This document shows positions 43,928-52,501 of a stretch of DNA of 64,000 nt, one piece after another (the first letter of the stretch is position 1; every line of letters begins with the position of its first letter). The position numbers and the translations under genes were made by a program. Source of the stretch: Salinibacillus aidingensis (GTDB taxonomy: Bacteria > Bacillota > Bacilli > Bacillales > Alkalibacillaceae); the NCBI RefSeq assembly GCF_039522525.1, contig NZ_BAAADO010000008.1, positions 1 through 64,000 on the forward strand, read 5' to 3'. Under the pieces are notes generated by a model. That model ran no database searches. It was given only the letters and a program-made list of their open reading frames with translations, and was not told the DNA's origin.

Positions 43928-44374
43928 TTATTTTTCCCCAACATGTACTTTGATGGTTCCTGTAACCTCCTGATGAAGCTTGACTGGAACATTGGTATAT
44001 CCTAATGCACGAATTGGCTCATCAAGTTCAATTTTACGTTTATCAACTTTAATATTATGGGTTTTGTTTAGTTCATCGGCAATTTGCTTGCTGGTAATTG
44101 AACCAAACAACCGACCTGCATCTCCTGCTTTTGCCTTTAATTCCACAGTAAGATTGGCAAGGGTTTCTTTAAGCTTTTTTGCTTCTTCTAATTCTTCCTG
44201 TTCCTGCTTCTTCTGCTTGTTCTTCTTCGCTTCCAGTGCTTTTAAGTTCGCATTGGTTGCTTCCACGGCAAGGTTGTTTTTTAAAAGATAATTACGTGCA
44301 TAGCCCTCAGCTACATCCTTTACTTCGCCTTTTTTTCCTTTGCCTTTTACGTCTTTATTGAAAATAACCTTCAC
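43928..44374 (-). CDS. rplI: 50S ribosomal protein L9
   Basis: The 148-residue protein has the L9 N-terminal RNA-binding domain (MKVIFNKDVKGKGKKGEVKDVAEGYARNYLL). A long Lys/Glu helix follows, then the C-terminal domain with LFGSITSKQIADEL. It binds domain V of 23S rRNA at the L1 side of the 50S subunit. The start overlaps the gdpP stop by 4 bp. Confidence 0.97.
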   Translation of the reverse strand: MKVIFNKDVKGKGKKGEVKDVAEGYARNYLLKNNLAVEATNANLKALEAKKNKQKKQEQEELEEAKKLKETLANLTVELKAKAGDAGRLFGSITSKQIADELNKTHNIKVDKRKIELDEPIRALGYTNVPVKLHQEVTGTIKVHVGEK

Positions 44375-46350
44375 TTGTCTTCTCTCCCTTCCAGATATTC
44401 ATCTATGATTTCCTTCAACTGTTCTTCAGCATCATAAACAGTTGTATCACTTATTTGGGTGGCAGCATTGGTTAAATGGCCTCCCCCATTCATTTGTTCC
44501 ATAATGATCTGAACATTGATATCACCTAAGGAACGGGCACTTATTCCAATTTTATCATCATCCCGCTCAGAAATAACGAAAGATGCTTTAATTCCACTCA
44601 TCGTCAGTAGGGTATCCGCTGCCTGTGCAATCAGAATCGGACCGTACGTCTGGCCTTCTTCTGCTCTTACAATGGCAATTCCCTTTTGATAAACCTCTGC
44701 ACGTTCAATCAGCTGACTACGCCTTACGTACACATCTAAATCTTCTTCAAGCAGCTTCTGCACTAAGACCGTATCTGCTCCCTTTAATCGTAAATAGGAA
44801 GCCGCATCAAACGTTCGCGAGCCGGTTCTCAATGTGAAATATTTAGTATCGACAATAATGCCGGCTAATAGCGACGTTGCCTCATTAATGTTCAGTTTTA
44901 ATGTGCTTGGCTGATACTCCAGCAATTCTGTAACTAGCTCAGCTGTAGAGGAGGCATAAGGTTCCATGTAAACGAGCGTAGGATCATCAATAAATTCCTC
45001 TGCTCTTCTGTGATGGTCAATCACGACGACATGGTCCGTTTTGGTCAGCAGCCTTTCATCCATCACCATAGATGGCTTATGTGTATCCACAACGACCAGT
45101 AAGGTGTTTTTGGTAACAATATCTAATGAATCGTCTGGAGATATAAACCACTTCGAAAGGGATTCATCCTCCTGCACCATATCCATCAGGCGTTCAACCC
45201 CCGTATTTACACCATCAGGGTCAAAGATCACAAATCCATCCTTGTCATTGGCCTGAGCAACCTTTAAAATACCAATCCCTGCACCAATAGAGTCCATATC
45301 AGGGCTCTTATGCCCCATTACCATGACTTTATCACTTTCTTTGACTAATTCCTTTAAAGCGTGAGAAATGACACGTGCACGGACTCTGGTTCGTTTCTCC
45401 ATAGGATTGGTCTTTCCGCCAAAGAATTTCACTTTCCCTGTTTCATCTTTAATCGCTACCTGGTCGCCCCCACGGCCTAAAGCTAAATCTAAGCTGGACT
45501 GGGCTAATTCTCCAATTTCACGGAGGCTCGATTCATTGCCAATGCCCACACCAATACTTAATGTGAGGGGAACATTTTTATCTGAAATAAGCTCACGTAC
45601 TTCATCAAGCACTTCAAACTTTTCTTTTTCCAGTTTATTTAATATTTCCAGGTTCATCACTGCCAGGAAGCGTTCCTGGGAAGTCCTTTTTAAATAAATA
45701 TCATTTTTTCTCGACCATTCATTCAGGATAGAAGTCATCTTGGAGTTCAAATGACTTTTTGTTGTATCATCCATGGCCTGTGTAACTTCCTCATAGTTAT
45801 CTAAAAAGATAATTCCCAAAACAGTCTGTTCATTTTTATATAAAGTTTCAATTTCGACCTGTTCGGTTTTATCAAAGAAATAAATCAGACGCTCTTCTCT
45901 TTTAATCAAAGCCTGGTACGTACGATCTTTATGCTGGAACCAGACTTCTGTTTTATCCTCTTTAATACTGGAAATAAAGTCATCATAAATGGCATTTAAA
46001 TCTAGACCCACCAGTGTGTCCTCTTCCTCTGTAAACAGATTCACAAAGGGATTTGCCCATTCAATTTCGTAATCCTCACTAAACAGCAAAATCCCGATTG
46101 GCATCTCATGAAGAGCCTCTTCGCCAACCTTTTTGACACGATAGGACAATGTTGAAATATATTTTTCCGTATCGTTTTCAATCTGTTTGTCTGTGCTGAC
46201 ACTATTATAAATGGTAATGAGCAAAATCAAGGCCATTGCTGCTCCAATCATCCAGTTGAAGTAGGCAATCACACCTATTAAAACAATGGTGAGTCCATAC
46301 AGGGCCCGTGTATGATAATTTACGGCCCCTTTCTTATAGAGTTTAGACAT
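44371..46350 (-). CDS. gdpP: Cyclic-di-AMP phosphodiesterase GdpP
   Basis: The 659-residue protein has two N-terminal membrane helices (about 12-50) and a PAS-like domain (about 75-155). A degenerate GGDEF domain (about 170-305) lacks the active GGDEF motif. The DHH domain has MGHKSPDMDSIGAGIGI, VVVDTHKPSM and VVIDHHRRAEEF, and DHHA1 ends with MNGGGHLTNAATQI. It degrades c-di-AMP and so affects wall and osmotic homeostasis. All catalytic Asp/His are present. Confidence 0.96.
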   Translation of the reverse strand: MSKLYKKGAVNYHTRALYGLTIVLIGVIAYFNWMIGAAMALILLITIYNSVSTDKQIENDTEKYISTLSYRVKKVGEEALHEMPIGILLFSEDYEIEWANPFVNLFTEEEDTLVGLDLNAIYDDFISSIKEDKTEVWFQHKDRTYQALIKREERLIYFFDKTEQVEIETLYKNEQTVLGIIFLDNYEEVTQAMDDTTKSHLNSKMTSILNEWSRKNDIYLKRTSQERFLAVMNLEILNKLEKEKFEVLDEVRELISDKNVPLTLSIGVGIGNESSLREIGELAQSSLDLALGRGGDQVAIKDETGKVKFFGGKTNPMEKRTRVRARVISHALKELVKESDKVMVMGHKSPDMDSIGAGIGILKVAQANDKDGFVIFDPDGVNTGVERLMDMVQEDESLSKWFISPDDSLDIVTKNTLLVVVDTHKPSMVMDERLLTKTDHVVVIDHHRRAEEFIDDPTLVYMEPYASSTAELVTELLEYQPSTLKLNINEATSLLAGIIVDTKYFTLRTGSRTFDAASYLRLKGADTVLVQKLLEEDLDVYVRRSQLIERAEVYQKGIAIVRAEEGQTYGPILIAQAADTLLTMSGIKASFVISERDDDKIGISARSLGDINVQIIMEQMNGGGHLTNAATQISDTTVYDAEEQLKEIIDEYLEGREDK

Positions 46351-46375
46351 AGATTCGTCATCTCCTAACCCTGTA

Positions 46376-47320
46376 TTACTTTTTGTTAGGGTTTAAACGG
46401 TCTCGCAGATTAAATCCTAAATCAATTATACCTAAAATCCTTAGAAGATAAAGGAAGATCGGCATAATTACTGCCGCAATAATGGCAACTACCGCTAATG
46501 TTTTTGTCATCTTTTTTACATGTATATAATAAAAAATAAATGACAGTCCCTGCAACACAAAAAGAAACCCGATTAATGTCGCAACATTAACACCCGCCTG
46601 ATTTAAAAGCTCCCCTTGTTCCGGGAAGATCCAGGTTAGAATCAAGGCGAACAGATAATACCATATGACGGCTATTGGTAACCGGAATTCACGAAATGGA
46701 GGAAATGACAGCTTACCGTGATCACTATAAAGCCTATTAATGATTTTATAACTTATCCATATGGTTAGAAAGGCGAAAATAATTCCAATGAAGGCAAAAA
46801 GCGTTGGCATCAGGTAAAATATCTGATTGATTTGTTCACGCATTGCTTCCATTAGTTCATCCTGCGTATAACCGAGCTCCTCCATCACTTGTTCACTGGT
46901 ATTCATGGTGGAATTGATCATGGAATTTAACTCATCCATTAAATGAATGTCCATCATCCACTGCCCTAATGCAAATACAATCAAAAAGCCCAAAGCAAAC
47001 GCCACTGAGCCAATTGCCCAATTTTCATAGGTTGATTTTCGGGCATGAAGACCGGCACCGATTGTAATACCCCCAAGAGCCGCAAATATGGTTAATGGCA
47101 TAGAAAATACAGTAGCAAATACACTCGAAATGAGCAATGTAACCATAAACATGATTAAACCAGGTTTCAAACCATTTTTATATACATATAAAATAAAAGG
47201 AACAGGGGTAAGAAAAATGGTAATATAAGAAACCAGTGGAACAAAGACTGTAATTAACAACAGAATAATATATATCCCGGAAAAAAGAGCCCCTTCAGTA
47301 ACAACATTTGATTTCTTCAT
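46376..47320 (-). CDS. yybS: YybS, DUF2232 multi-pass membrane protein
   Basis: The 314-residue protein has about eight hydrophobic segments in the DUF2232 arrangement. Between the fourth and fifth lies a polar helix (MDELNSMINSTMNTSEQVMEELGYTQDELMEAMREQI), followed by the aromatic PFREFRLPIAVIWYYLF. Always upstream of gdpP in Bacillaceae; the gap here is 25 bp. Function not established; some relatives resemble ECF-type transport components. Confidence 0.88.
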   Translation of the reverse strand: MKKSNVVTEGALFSGIYIILLLITVFVPLVSYITIFLTPVPFILYVYKNGLKPGLIMFMVTLLISSVFATVFSMPLTIFAALGGITIGAGLHARKSTYENWAIGSVAFALGFLIVFALGQWMMDIHLMDELNSMINSTMNTSEQVMEELGYTQDELMEAMREQINQIFYLMPTLFAFIGIIFAFLTIWISYKIINRLYSDHGKLSFPPFREFRLPIAVIWYYLFALILTWIFPEQGELLNQAGVNVATLIGFLFVLQGLSFIFYYIHVKKMTKTLAVVAIIAAVIMPIFLYLLRILGIIDLGFNLRDRLNPNKK

Positions 47321-47605
47321 CTCTTTTGCACCTCATTAAGTAAACTTAATCCATCTGTTTATCAGTGTACCAATAGTCATACATGAGTGAAAATAAAATC
47401 CCTCTATAGGATATCCATCATAACACAATTTCACTATTTAGAAGAGGAATATTCATAATGATTGCCAATCATGAACATCATTTAATTGAATGAACTATTT
47501 TTCCATAGTGCACTGCTGGATGACCAGTCTATCCCTGTTTTTAAATGGCCTGCAAAGCACATCATTCAGGAAACAGCCTCAGACAAATATTCCCTTCTAA
47601 GTAGA
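47321..47605. other. Intergenic region, no confident gene
   Basis: It carries the yybS upstream region. A plus-strand 62-codon TTG frame (47486) has no ribosome binding site and runs into the rpsR terminator, so I do not call it. Confidence 0.4.
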
Positions 47606-47648
47606 AAAAGGCATAATGGGGAAGTAAAAAATCCTCCATTATGCCTTT
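47606..47648 (-). terminator. Terminator of the rpsF-ssb-rpsR operon
   Basis: AAAAGGCATAATGG pairs with CCATTATGCCTTTT, with a T-run on the minus strand, a few bases past rpsR. Confidence 0.85.
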
Positions 47649-47653
47649 TCGTT

Positions 47654-47878
47654 TTACTCACTAACGTATGGTAACAGTGCCATTTGGCGGGCACGTTTAA
47701 TTGCTTTTGTTAATTTACGCTGATATTTAGCAGATGTTCCTGTTACACGACGAGGTAGAATTTTACCACGTTCGGAAATAAATTTCTTAAGAAGGTCTAC
47801 ATCTTTATAGTCAATGTGTGTAATTCCATTGGCTGTAAAGTAACAAACCTTTTTACGCTTACGTCCACGACGAGCCAT
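47654..47878 (-). CDS. rpsR: 30S ribosomal protein S18
   Basis: The 74-residue basic protein is typical S18: RGRKRKKVCYFTANGITHIDYKDVDLLKKFISERGKILPRRVTGTSAKYQRKLTKAIKRARQ. It binds 16S rRNA as a heterodimer with S6. Third gene of the rpsF-ssb-rpsR operon. A cysteine is present but no zinc motif. Confidence 0.97.
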   Translation of the reverse strand: MARRGRKRKKVCYFTANGITHIDYKDVDLLKKFISERGKILPRRVTGTSAKYQRKLTKAIKRARQMALLPYVSE

Positions 47879-47902
47879 TGCTAAATCCCTCCTTTTTCAG
47901 TT

Positions 47903-48364
47903 TTAGAATGGTAAATCATCATCGGATAAATCAATCGGTTCACCATTATCTGCAAACGGATCTTCTTCACGACGATTATTATTATCTTGTGGAGGATTCT
48001 GATCTGCACGAAAGCCTGATGAACCTCTGTCACCTTGTGAGGATCCCCTTGTTTCTAAGAACTGAACACTTTCCGCTACAACTTCCGTAACAAAGACTCT
48101 TCTGCCTTCCTGGTTGTCAAAGCTGCGTGTCTGAATACGACCGTCTACACCAATCATACTTCCCTTTTTCATATAATTTGCAAGGTTTTCTGCCGCACGT
48201 CTCCATACGACACAATTAATGAAATCAGCTTCCCGATTTCCCTGCTGGTTTGAAAAAGGACGGTTACAAGCTACGGTAAAGTTCGCAACTGCTACTCCGT
48301 TTGGTGTATAACGTAAGTCAGGATCCTTTGTTAATCTTCCTACAAGAACGACACGATTCATCAT
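47903..48364 (-). CDS. ssb: Single-stranded DNA-binding protein
   Basis: The 153-residue protein has an OB-fold (1-105: MNRVVLVGRLTKDPDLRYTPNGVAVANFTVACNR..., VDGRIQTRSFDNQEGRRVFVTEVVAESVQFLE). A flexible Gly/Ser/Asn/Asp-rich linker follows, and the conserved acidic tip DDDLPF recruits repair and replication partners. The ATG at 48364 is six bases after AAGGAGTG. Between rpsF and rpsR as in B. subtilis ssbA. Confidence 0.96.
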   Translation of the reverse strand: MMNRVVLVGRLTKDPDLRYTPNGVAVANFTVACNRPFSNQQGNREADFINCVVWRRAAENLANYMKKGSMIGVDGRIQTRSFDNQEGRRVFVTEVVAESVQFLETRGSSQGDRGSSGFRADQNPPQDNNNRREEDPFADNGEPIDLSDDDLPF

Positions 48365-48376
48365 CAGAATCACTCC

Positions 48377-48667
48377 TTATTGATCTTCTTCACGAATAGC
48401 CATATGGCGAATGATATCATCAGTAAACTTAGCCTGACGATCAAATTCTTCAACGGCTGAAGCATCGCTCGCAAAGTTCACAACAACGTAATATCCTTCA
48501 CGATAGTCGTTGATTTCATATGCCAAACGACGCTTGCCCATTTCATCAACTTTTTCAATCTCCGCACCATTATTGGTTAAGACACTGTTAAAACGCTCAA
48601 CAATGCTTTTTTGAGTTTCCTCATCAACATCTGGGCGGATGATATACATAATTTCATATTTTGTCAT
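48377..48667 (-). CDS. rpsF: 30S ribosomal protein S6
   Basis: The 96-residue protein matches S6: TKYEIMYIIRPDVDEETQKSIVERF, GKRRLAYEINDYREGYYVVVNF and VEEFDRQAKFTDDIIRHMAIREE. It pairs with S18 in the 30S platform. It is preceded by AAAGGAGGTG. First gene of its operon, with a clear promoter and a structured leader. Confidence 0.97.
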   Translation of the reverse strand: MTKYEIMYIIRPDVDEETQKSIVERFNSVLTNNGAEIEKVDEMGKRRLAYEINDYREGYYVVVNFASDASAVEEFDRQAKFTDDIIRHMAIREEDQ

Positions 48668-48742
48668 CCGTCTTCACCTCCTTTTGGACTAAACGGCTCT
48701 GAATACAGAGCAAGGAGTAATTTGTCTAATTACTCACATCGA
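48668..48742 (-). ncRNA. Candidate S6:S18-responsive rpsF leader
   Basis: Between the predicted transcription start and rpsF, the minus strand can form AGTAATT/AATTACT and GCTCTG/CAGAGC hairpins, followed by CCG and the ribosome binding site. Firmicute rpsF leaders are known to bind S6:S18 through a CCG-containing structure; the fit here is by eye only. Confidence 0.4.
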
Positions 48743-48745
48743 TGT

Positions 48746-48774
48746 ATTATACCACAAAAAAACAAAGTGGACAA
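48746..48774 (-). promoter_or_regulatory. rpsF operon promoter
   Basis: On the minus strand a -10 TATAAT (48746-48751) and a -35 TTGTCC (48769-48774) are 17 bp apart, about 80 bp upstream of rpsF. The -35 lies in the first bases of the adjacent repeat unit. Confidence 0.65.
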
Positions 48775-48940
48775 TAGATCGAAAAGCGAAGGCGACCGAT
48801 TAGGTTCGACGGCATAAGCAAAATCTCCGGAGTGGCCGCTTTTGGCCATGGAGGGGATTTTGCTTATGACCGCTTGGACCTGGGAGCCGTAGCTGGACAT
48901 TAGAAAAGCGAAGGCGACCGGTTAGGTTCGACGGCATAAG
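48769..48940. repeat. 38-bp direct repeat flanking a 16-bp-stem hairpin
   Basis: A 38-bp unit starting GAAAAGCGAAGGCGACCG occurs at 48781-48818 and again at 48903-48940 with one mismatch. Each is preceded by GGACAxTAG. Between them CATAAGCAAAATCTCC (48813-48828) pairs with GGGGATTTTGCTTATG (48853-48868), 15 of 16. The block, including GACCGCTTGGACCTGGGAG, is GC-richer than its surroundings and has no coding potential. It resembles a dispersed intergenic element. Confidence 0.75.
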
Positions 48941-48997
48941 TATCAAGTTAAAATGCGCATCTGACCAACCAGCATGTCCACCATAATGAGCCTTCCA

Positions 48998-50098
48998 TTA
49001 AACATTAAATCTGAATAAAATAACGTCTCCGTCCTGAACGACATATTCCTTACCTTCTGAACGGACTTTTCCACGCTCTTTAGCTGCAGCCATGGACCCG
49101 GCCTCCATAAGATCATCGTAAGAAACCGTTTCTGCCCGTATAAAACCACGTTCAAAATCACTGTGAATGACTCCGGCAGCTTGTGGAGCCTTCATTCCCT
49201 TTTTAAAGGTCCACGCTCTTACTTCCTGTTCACCTGCTGTAAAGAAGGTAGCAAGGCCCAACATATCATAAGATGCTTTAATTAATTGGTCCAGACCTGA
49301 TTCTTCAATACCAAGCTCCTCTAAAAACATCTCTTTTTCTTCACCATCAAGTTCAGCAATTTCTGCTTCAACTTTGGCACAGACCGTAATGACATTTGAA
49401 CCCTCTTTCTCAGCGTACTCCTTCACAGCCTTTAAATTTTCATTAGCATCAGGGTTTTGGATTTCATCTTCTCCAACGTTAGCTACATACAATACTGGCT
49501 TAATGGTTAGAAGATGATACTGCTGAACGGTTTTCATTTCCTCTTCTGAAAAATCAATAGCTCTGGCAGGCTTATCAGCTTCAAGCGCCTCTTTCAATTT
49601 CGTTAATACATCATATTCAGCCAAAGCTTGTTTATCTTTCTGCCTCGCCATTTTTTCCACTCGTGTAAGTCTTTTCGTAACAGTTTCCAGGTCAGCCAGA
49701 ATTAATTCCAGATTAATGGTTTCAATATCATCAACTGAATTTACCTGGCCGGATACGTGTGTGATATTATCATCACTGAAACAACGGACAACATGACAAA
49801 TGGCATCCACCTGACGAATATGAGATAAAAACTGGTTTCCCAGCCCCTCTCCTTTACTTGCCCCTTTAACAATTCCGGCTATATCCGTAAATTCAAATGC
49901 TGTAGGAATGGTTTTCTTGGGATTAACCATATCTGTCAGCTTTTGAAGACGATGATCCGGCACTTCAACTATTCCAACATTCGGATCAATCGTAGCAAAC
50001 GGATAATTGGCCGCCTCTGCTCCAGCTTGTGTGATCGCATTAAATAATGTGGATTTTCCCACGTTCGGTAGTCCGACGATTCCTGCAGTTAAAGACAT
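48998..50098 (-). CDS. ychF: Redox-regulated ATPase YchF (Obg-like)
   Basis: The 366-residue protein has P-loop GLPNVGKSTLFN (8-19), G3 DIAGIVKGASKGEGLGNQFL, the NxxE-type specificity region (YVANVGEDE) that favours ATP, a coiled-coil insert and a C-terminal TGS domain ending EYVVQDGDVILFRFNV. It associates with ribosomes and modulates translation and oxidative-stress responses. Single gene; same site as yyaF in B. subtilis. Confidence 0.96.
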   Translation of the reverse strand: MSLTAGIVGLPNVGKSTLFNAITQAGAEAANYPFATIDPNVGIVEVPDHRLQKLTDMVNPKKTIPTAFEFTDIAGIVKGASKGEGLGNQFLSHIRQVDAICHVVRCFSDDNITHVSGQVNSVDDIETINLELILADLETVTKRLTRVEKMARQKDKQALAEYDVLTKLKEALEADKPARAIDFSEEEMKTVQQYHLLTIKPVLYVANVGEDEIQNPDANENLKAVKEYAEKEGSNVITVCAKVEAEIAELDGEEKEMFLEELGIEESGLDQLIKASYDMLGLATFFTAGEQEVRAWTFKKGMKAPQAAGVIHSDFERGFIRAETVSYDDLMEAGSMAAAKERGKVRSEGKEYVVQDGDVILFRFNV

Positions 50099-50283
50099 TT
50101 ATCTTTCCACTCCTTTTATTCCTTCCCTCTCAACGTTGCTATTCTCATTATAGATAGTCATCGTTTAAAAAACAAATCAATAAAAGAGCAAAAACAATCT
50201 CAATAAGCCATTGTTTTTGCCCTATTCCTGAGAAAAAATTTAATTTTCATTAGGTTTCTATCCAAAAGAAATCAATTTTATAA

Positions 50284-50299
50284 TGTTTCACGTGAAACA
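50284..50299. promoter_or_regulatory. parS site 1
   Basis: TGTTTCACGTGAAACA, a perfect 16-bp palindrome identical to the ParB/Spo0J site. It lies between ychF and the DUF951 gene. Confidence 0.92.
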
Positions 50300-50306
50300 A
50301 TAGAAA

Positions 50307-50507
50307 TTAATCTTCTGCCTTGGAAATAATTTTTTTGAGCTTTTTCTCAAATTTTTTTCTGGGTATCAGTACACTATGATTACAACCTTCACATTTTATT
50401 CGTATATCCATGCCCATACGAATAATTCTCCATTCGTTTGTTCCACAAGGGTGAGGCTTTTTCATTTCAACAACATCATTCATTCCAAATTGTTTGCTTT
50501 GGTCCAT
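50307..50507 (-). CDS. yyzM: DUF951 family protein (YyzM-like)
   Basis: The 66-residue protein fits DUF951: FGMNDVVEMKKPHPCGTNEWRIIRMGMDIRIKCEGCNHSVLIPR. It has a conserved KKPHPCG and CEGCN cysteines that could bind zinc. The ATG at 50507 is nine bases after AAGGAG; a GTG one codon earlier is less likely. Always near ychF in Bacilli. Function unknown; possibly nucleic-acid binding. Confidence 0.88.
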   Translation of the reverse strand: MDQSKQFGMNDVVEMKKPHPCGTNEWRIIRMGMDIRIKCEGCNHSVLIPRKKFEKKLKKIISKAED

Positions 50508-50615
50508 CACCTATCACTCCTTGATTAATCTCGCCTACACTAGCTTACTATATTTTTGTTATAAATGGAATTGCTGTGCTTCGATCAGTACCACCATTTA
50601 TACAGAATCATATCG

Positions 50616-51644
50616 TTAATATCTTAAATCATCTTTATATCGGTTGGCAATAGGATACAACAAAATTGCCGACAGGATATATAGATTCAATAAGCCGTAT
50701 AAAGGGTATAGATATTCAATTAAAGTAGCGAAACCAAATGATGTAAAAGGAATCATAATAACGACTGTAACCAGTGCTAACAGCCATAGAGGCACCTGAA
50801 TTTTTTCCTGAATTCGCGTAATTAACCCCAGAACTCCGGATAATGCCGTGGTAAACAAGGCAATCCAAAGTAAAAATGAAATAAAAATAAACATCTTATA
50901 GGGATATTGCTTTAAAATGGCAAACAAAGGGATTTCATAGAGAAGAATCTCCTCAGATATATGTATTAAACTGTTGTTATAAATGAAAGATATAATCCCT
51001 AAAACAGCTGCACTTCCTACACTGGCAATCCATATCTCCCCTTTTTTCTTTACGTGCTTACCTACAGCGCCAAGCACAGCAATTAATGGCAGGATATTCA
51101 GTGCAGTAAAAGGAAAGGCTGACACCCAATTCGTCTGTTCATGAATATGGGACAGTAACGATAAATCCTCCTGCCAAGTAAATAAAACAAGTACATATAA
51201 AAGCCCGCCGATCAGCAAGGGTAAAATAATACTATTTAAGGATAGGATTCCATTTATATTCCAGACAAAGGCCAAAACCAGTGGAATGCACAGTGCGGCG
51301 ATTCCAAACCAGTATGAATGACGAAAGGCCTGCCAGGTTGCCCCACTTCCTGCCATCATAATAATGGTTGTCGTAAATAAATAAAATAGAATGAGAAAGT
51401 CATATAAAGATGTTAAATGCTTCCCCACAATGATTCGAAGCACAGGAACATAATGTGTGGACTGCTGATCATAGCTTATGGATAAAATCACATAACAGCA
51501 GACACCAAACATAATGGCGAATAAAAGAATAGCTAGTCCACTTTCATGGCCGAAAAACTGCCACAATTCTCTTCCTGATGCATATCCTGCACCGACCATT
51601 GTACCAATAATTAAGAACATCCATTTAAATCCTGCTTTTAGCAT
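50616..51644 (-). CDS. YkvI-like membrane protein (APC-superfamily fold)
   Basis: The 342-residue protein has about ten membrane helices and starts FKWMFLIIGTMVGAGYASGRELWQFFG, the Gly-rich first helix of the YkvI group, related to amino-acid transporters of the APC/LeuT fold. Substrate unknown. The start at the ATG on 51644 lacks a strong ribosome binding site. It is divergent from yyaC. Confidence 0.75.
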   Translation of the reverse strand: MLKAGFKWMFLIIGTMVGAGYASGRELWQFFGHESGLAILLFAIMFGVCCYVILSISYDQQSTHYVPVLRIIVGKHLTSLYDFLILFYLFTTTIIMMAGSGATWQAFRHSYWFGIAALCIPLVLAFVWNINGILSLNSIILPLLIGGLLYVLVLFTWQEDLSLLSHIHEQTNWVSAFPFTALNILPLIAVLGAVGKHVKKKGEIWIASVGSAAVLGIISFIYNNSLIHISEEILLYEIPLFAILKQYPYKMFIFISFLLWIALFTTALSGVLGLITRIQEKIQVPLWLLALVTVVIMIPFTSFGFATLIEYLYPLYGLLNLYILSAILLYPIANRYKDDLRY

Positions 51645-51755
51645 ATCATAGCCCCCATTTTTCTTGCCCGTAATGGTTTATTTTTACTTTGATTCACGTA
51701 TAGAATTTAAACGTTTTCCGTATACTAATACTATTATGATGATGGAGGAGCAGCT

Positions 51756-52346
51756 ATGAATCTAAAGGACATCCTTTTTCCAAAAAAGCAGGAAAAAAGG
51801 TTTTACTATGCGGAAAAAACAGCGACATTAAAAATAGCCAAAACCTTAAAAGAATGGATTCCTAAACAAGAAAAAGACATTGTTGTGGTATGTATTGGGA
51901 CAGATCGGTCTACTGGGGACTCTCTCGGCCCTATGGTCGGTACTTTACTCAAGGACCAATCATTAAACCTGAACAATCTTTACATATATGGAACATTGGA
52001 CCAGCCTGTTCATGCAAAGAATTTAGAGGAGCAGCTGGAGGTTATTTCTGAAAAGCATCCTGATGCCAACATTCTTGCCATCGATGCCTGTCTAGGAAAG
52101 CAATCCTCCATTGGCTCGATTATCATCGGTTCCGGCCCTATGAAACCTGGTGCAGCAGTTCAGAAGCACTTACCTGAGATTGGCGACTTATATATAAGTG
52201 CAGTCGTTAATATTAGCGGCTATATGGAGTATTTTGTTCTGCAAAATACCCGTCTATCAATCGTCATGAATATGGCTAAGGAAATTGCCCATGCCCTGCG
52301 ACTACTTGATCATTTGGTATCCAAGGAAAAAAAGGCAACAAAATAA
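51756..52346 (+). CDS. yyaC: YyaC, predicted spore protease (GPR-related)
   Basis: The 196-residue protein matches the YyaC family: VVVCIGTDRSTGDSLGPMVGTLL (42-64), YGTLDQPVHAKNLEE, ILAIDACLGKQSSIGSIIIG and a final ISAVVNISGYMEYFVLQNTRL. It belongs to the hydrogenase-maturation/GPR protease fold and is sporulation-associated in B. subtilis. It has a strong GGAGGAG ribosome binding site. A good marker that the organism sporulates. The only plus-strand gene of the 42.5-63 kb region. Confidence 0.92.
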   Translation: MNLKDILFPKKQEKRFYYAEKTATLKIAKTLKEWIPKQEKDIVVVCIGTDRSTGDSLGPMVGTLLKDQSLNLNNLYIYGTLDQPVHAKNLEEQLEVISEKHPDANILAIDACLGKQSSIGSIIIGSGPMKPGAAVQKHLPEIGDLYISAVVNISGYMEYFVLQNTRLSIVMNMAKEIAHALRLLDHLVSKEKKATK

Positions 52347-52347
52347 G

Positions 52348-52382
52348 CATGTGTACACCTATCTCTGTACACATGCTTATTT
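52348..52382 (+). terminator. Terminator of yyaC
   Basis: AAGCATGTGTACA pairs perfectly with TGTACACATGCTT across seven bases, right after the stop codon. Confidence 0.85.
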
Positions 52383-52396
52383 ATTCAAATCTATTT

Positions 52397-52501
52397 TTAT
52401 CACGCATTAACTGGCCGTAATACCCCCACATTCAAGTCTTGAGTTACCCCAATAAGACTAAGAGAGGGATGGATACCCCCACTGATGGAAGTATCACTTT
52501 A
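52397..52501 (-). repeat. 105-bp copy of the AAAGTGAAACTTCC repeat family
   Basis: On the minus strand it starts AAAGTGATACTTCCATCAG and ends ACGGCCAGTTAATGCGTGATAA. It keeps TTGGGGTAACTC and GTGGGGGTATTACGGCC but lacks part of both hairpins. It overlaps the stop codon of the DUF554 gene. Confidence 0.75.

Noticed and set aside
47486..47674. 62-codon plus-strand frame
   Set aside because: TTG start without a ribosome binding site and the end lies in the rpsR terminator and coding region.
48781..48940. CRISPR-like direct repeats
   Set aside because: Only two copies, with a hairpin-containing 84-bp interval rather than unique spacers, and no cas genes.
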